DNA from: Baffinella frigidus
Lineage: Eukaryota > Cryptophyceae > Cryptomonadales > Baffinellaceae
NCBI GenBank assembly: GCA_026770585.1
Contig: MU646540.1
Location: forward strand, 538,182-548,498
Direction: 5' to 3'
Length of the DNA: 10,317 nt
Shown here: one piece after another, positions 9,542 through 10,317 of the stretch
Layout: every line of letters begins with the position of its first letter
Numbering within the stretch: the stretch's first letter is position 1
The notes under the pieces: model-generated
Databases searched by the model: none
What the model saw: the letters and a program-made list of their open reading frames with translations, nothing else
Told to the model about the DNA's origin: nothing
Program-made: the position numbers and the translations under genes

Positions 9542-10317
9542 ATGGAGATGGGTGGCGCCGATGGGATGGACCTGGTCGGGGGACAGGCACACGACAATGC
9601 TAACGCTGGCGATCACCAGTCGAGTGCCGAGGTGCGGCGCCTTGCGATCACACACGAATGCGTCGCCGGTGTCGGCGCCGTCCCTCTCGCCGAGGGAGCC
9701 GCAGTCAAGCGTACGCGCTCGGATGTCGGCGTAGAGAGCGGCGTGGAGGACGACGATGGGGAGGGGGTTGCCTCCACGGGGCCTGGGCCGCCGAAGCGGC
9801 CCAGGTTTCACGGGGGGCTGGTGGTTTGTGAGTGCTGGGCAAGAGGGGGACGTGCCGCGGGGGGAGGGGTCCGATGCGGACGCGATGCAGGGGCTCGATT
9901 GGTACGGGCTGCTGGTGCAGGAGGGGGACGTGGGCGGGGGGGGCGTGGCGCCCGGGGGGGGGGTGACGCTGGGGCAAGAGGGGGACGTGCCGCGGGGGGA
10001 GGGTGGGGGGGACATGCCGACCGAGGTGGGTGGGGAGGGAGTGACACTGGGGCAGGGGGGGTCCGATGCGGACGCGATGCAGGGGGGGCCGCAACAGCCA
10101 ATCACATGTGGCCGGTGCGGCATGCAGTTCGACAGTGCCGATCTGCTAGCGGTGCACCGGTGGGCAGATGACACTCGTGGTGGCGAGTCTGCCTGCTCGC
10201 GCGAGAAGCCGCACGTCTGCGAGACGTGCGGCAAGGCGTTCGCGTATGAGGGCCACCTGACTCAGCACATGCTGGTGCATTCGGGGGAGAAGCCGCACGT
10301 CTGCGAGACGTGCGGCA
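9542..10317 (+). CDS. C2H2 zinc-finger protein, 5' part; runs off the right edge
   Basis: It is a probable nuclear DNA- or RNA-binding protein. The ATG at 9542 opens MEMGGADGMDLVGG; basic clusters VKRTR (about res. 60) and PPKRPR (about res. 84) flank an acidic DDDGE and look like a nuclear localisation signal. From about 9828 the coding frame is +1 relative to the start. It reads Gly/Glu/Asp repeats (QEGDVPRGEG, SDADAMQG), then a degenerate finger CGRCGMQFDSADLLAVH (10107-10157, second His missing), then a canonical finger VCETCGKAFAYEGHLTQH, MLVH (10215-10274). The linker SGEKP leads into a third finger, CETCG, cut by the window end. The frame change needs a short intron (9821-9890 fits) or a 1-base error in a G run. 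The canonical finger is certain; the N-terminal part is likely. Target sequence and function are unknown. Confidence 0.8.
9821..9890 (+). other. Candidate 70-nt intron in the zinc-finger gene
   Basis: CTG|GTGGTTTGTGAG at the 5' end and GATGCAG|GGG at the 3' end. Its length (70, remainder 1 on division by 3) restores the reading frame exactly, joining RFHGGL to GLDWYGLL. A second identical acceptor context at 10082 (192 bp on, a multiple of 3) is equally frame-compatible. It is inferred from frame logic only. Confidence 0.4.
9838..10085 (+). repeat. Imperfect internal repeats in the zinc-finger gene
   Basis: The block ggcaagagggggacgtgc plus ccgcggggggaggg occurs at 9838 and 9973; the block ggtccgatgcggacgcga plus tgcagggg occurs at 9868 and 10060. 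If coding, they give QEGDVPRGEG and GSDADAMQG modules in the same frame, which supports that frame. If the second block is an intron end, it is a duplicated acceptor. Confidence 0.75.

Noticed and set aside
9524-10234. 236-codon minus-strand open frame, Pro/Ser-rich
   Set aside because: It is the complement of the Gly-rich and finger-coding region; the plus strand has real C2H2 spacing, so this is a shadow of GC-rich coding sequence.

Overview
The window is nuclear DNA of a microbial eukaryote. It has split genes with GT-AG introns, many short inverted-repeat (MITE-like) elements, a C2H2 zinc-finger gene, and scattered degenerate plant-type telomeric heptamers (TTTAGGG and variants). GC content and repeat load would suit a free-living alga or another large-genome protist. 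The lineage cannot be fixed from the sequence. No bacterial operon, rRNA, tRNA, phage or CRISPR feature is visible.

The minus strand from 9206 down to 922, and off the left edge, is one gene for a phosphagen (guanidino) kinase of the arginine/creatine kinase family. No long ORF shows it, because it is cut into six small exons (101, 61, 82, 92, 81 and 114 nt) separated by introns of about 0.5 to 2.3 kb. All six exons have GT/AG borders and join in phase into 177 codons. These read from an N-terminal alpha-helical region through MTPELFAKLKD, GVGFTAGDEE and HTSDLDW to the nucleotide-binding STRVR motif. The C-terminal catalytic domain lies beyond position 1.

The introns are the remarkable part. 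Nearly every exon is surrounded by decayed copies of its own borders. Acceptor-side pieces (AG plus the 5' part of the exon) lie in the upstream intron, and donor-side pieces (3' part of the exon plus GT) lie in the downstream intron. One copy, of exon 2, is complete with both splice sites. Two exon 4 copies are interrupted, one by a MITE and the other by a telomere-like array. Around them lie at least nine fold-back elements in several families, a 199-bp tandem array, 19-, 33- and 46-bp minisatellites, and telomere-like tracts.

The right edge carries a divergent gene on the plus strand, from about 9542 off the window end. It has an acidic, NLS-bearing N-terminus, a Gly/Glu/Asp-rich repeat region, one degenerate and one canonical C2H2 finger, and the start of another. 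Its reading frame changes once near 9820, best explained by a short intron. The roughly 335 bp between the two ATGs would be a shared, bidirectional promoter region. Nothing links the two genes functionally other than that arrangement.
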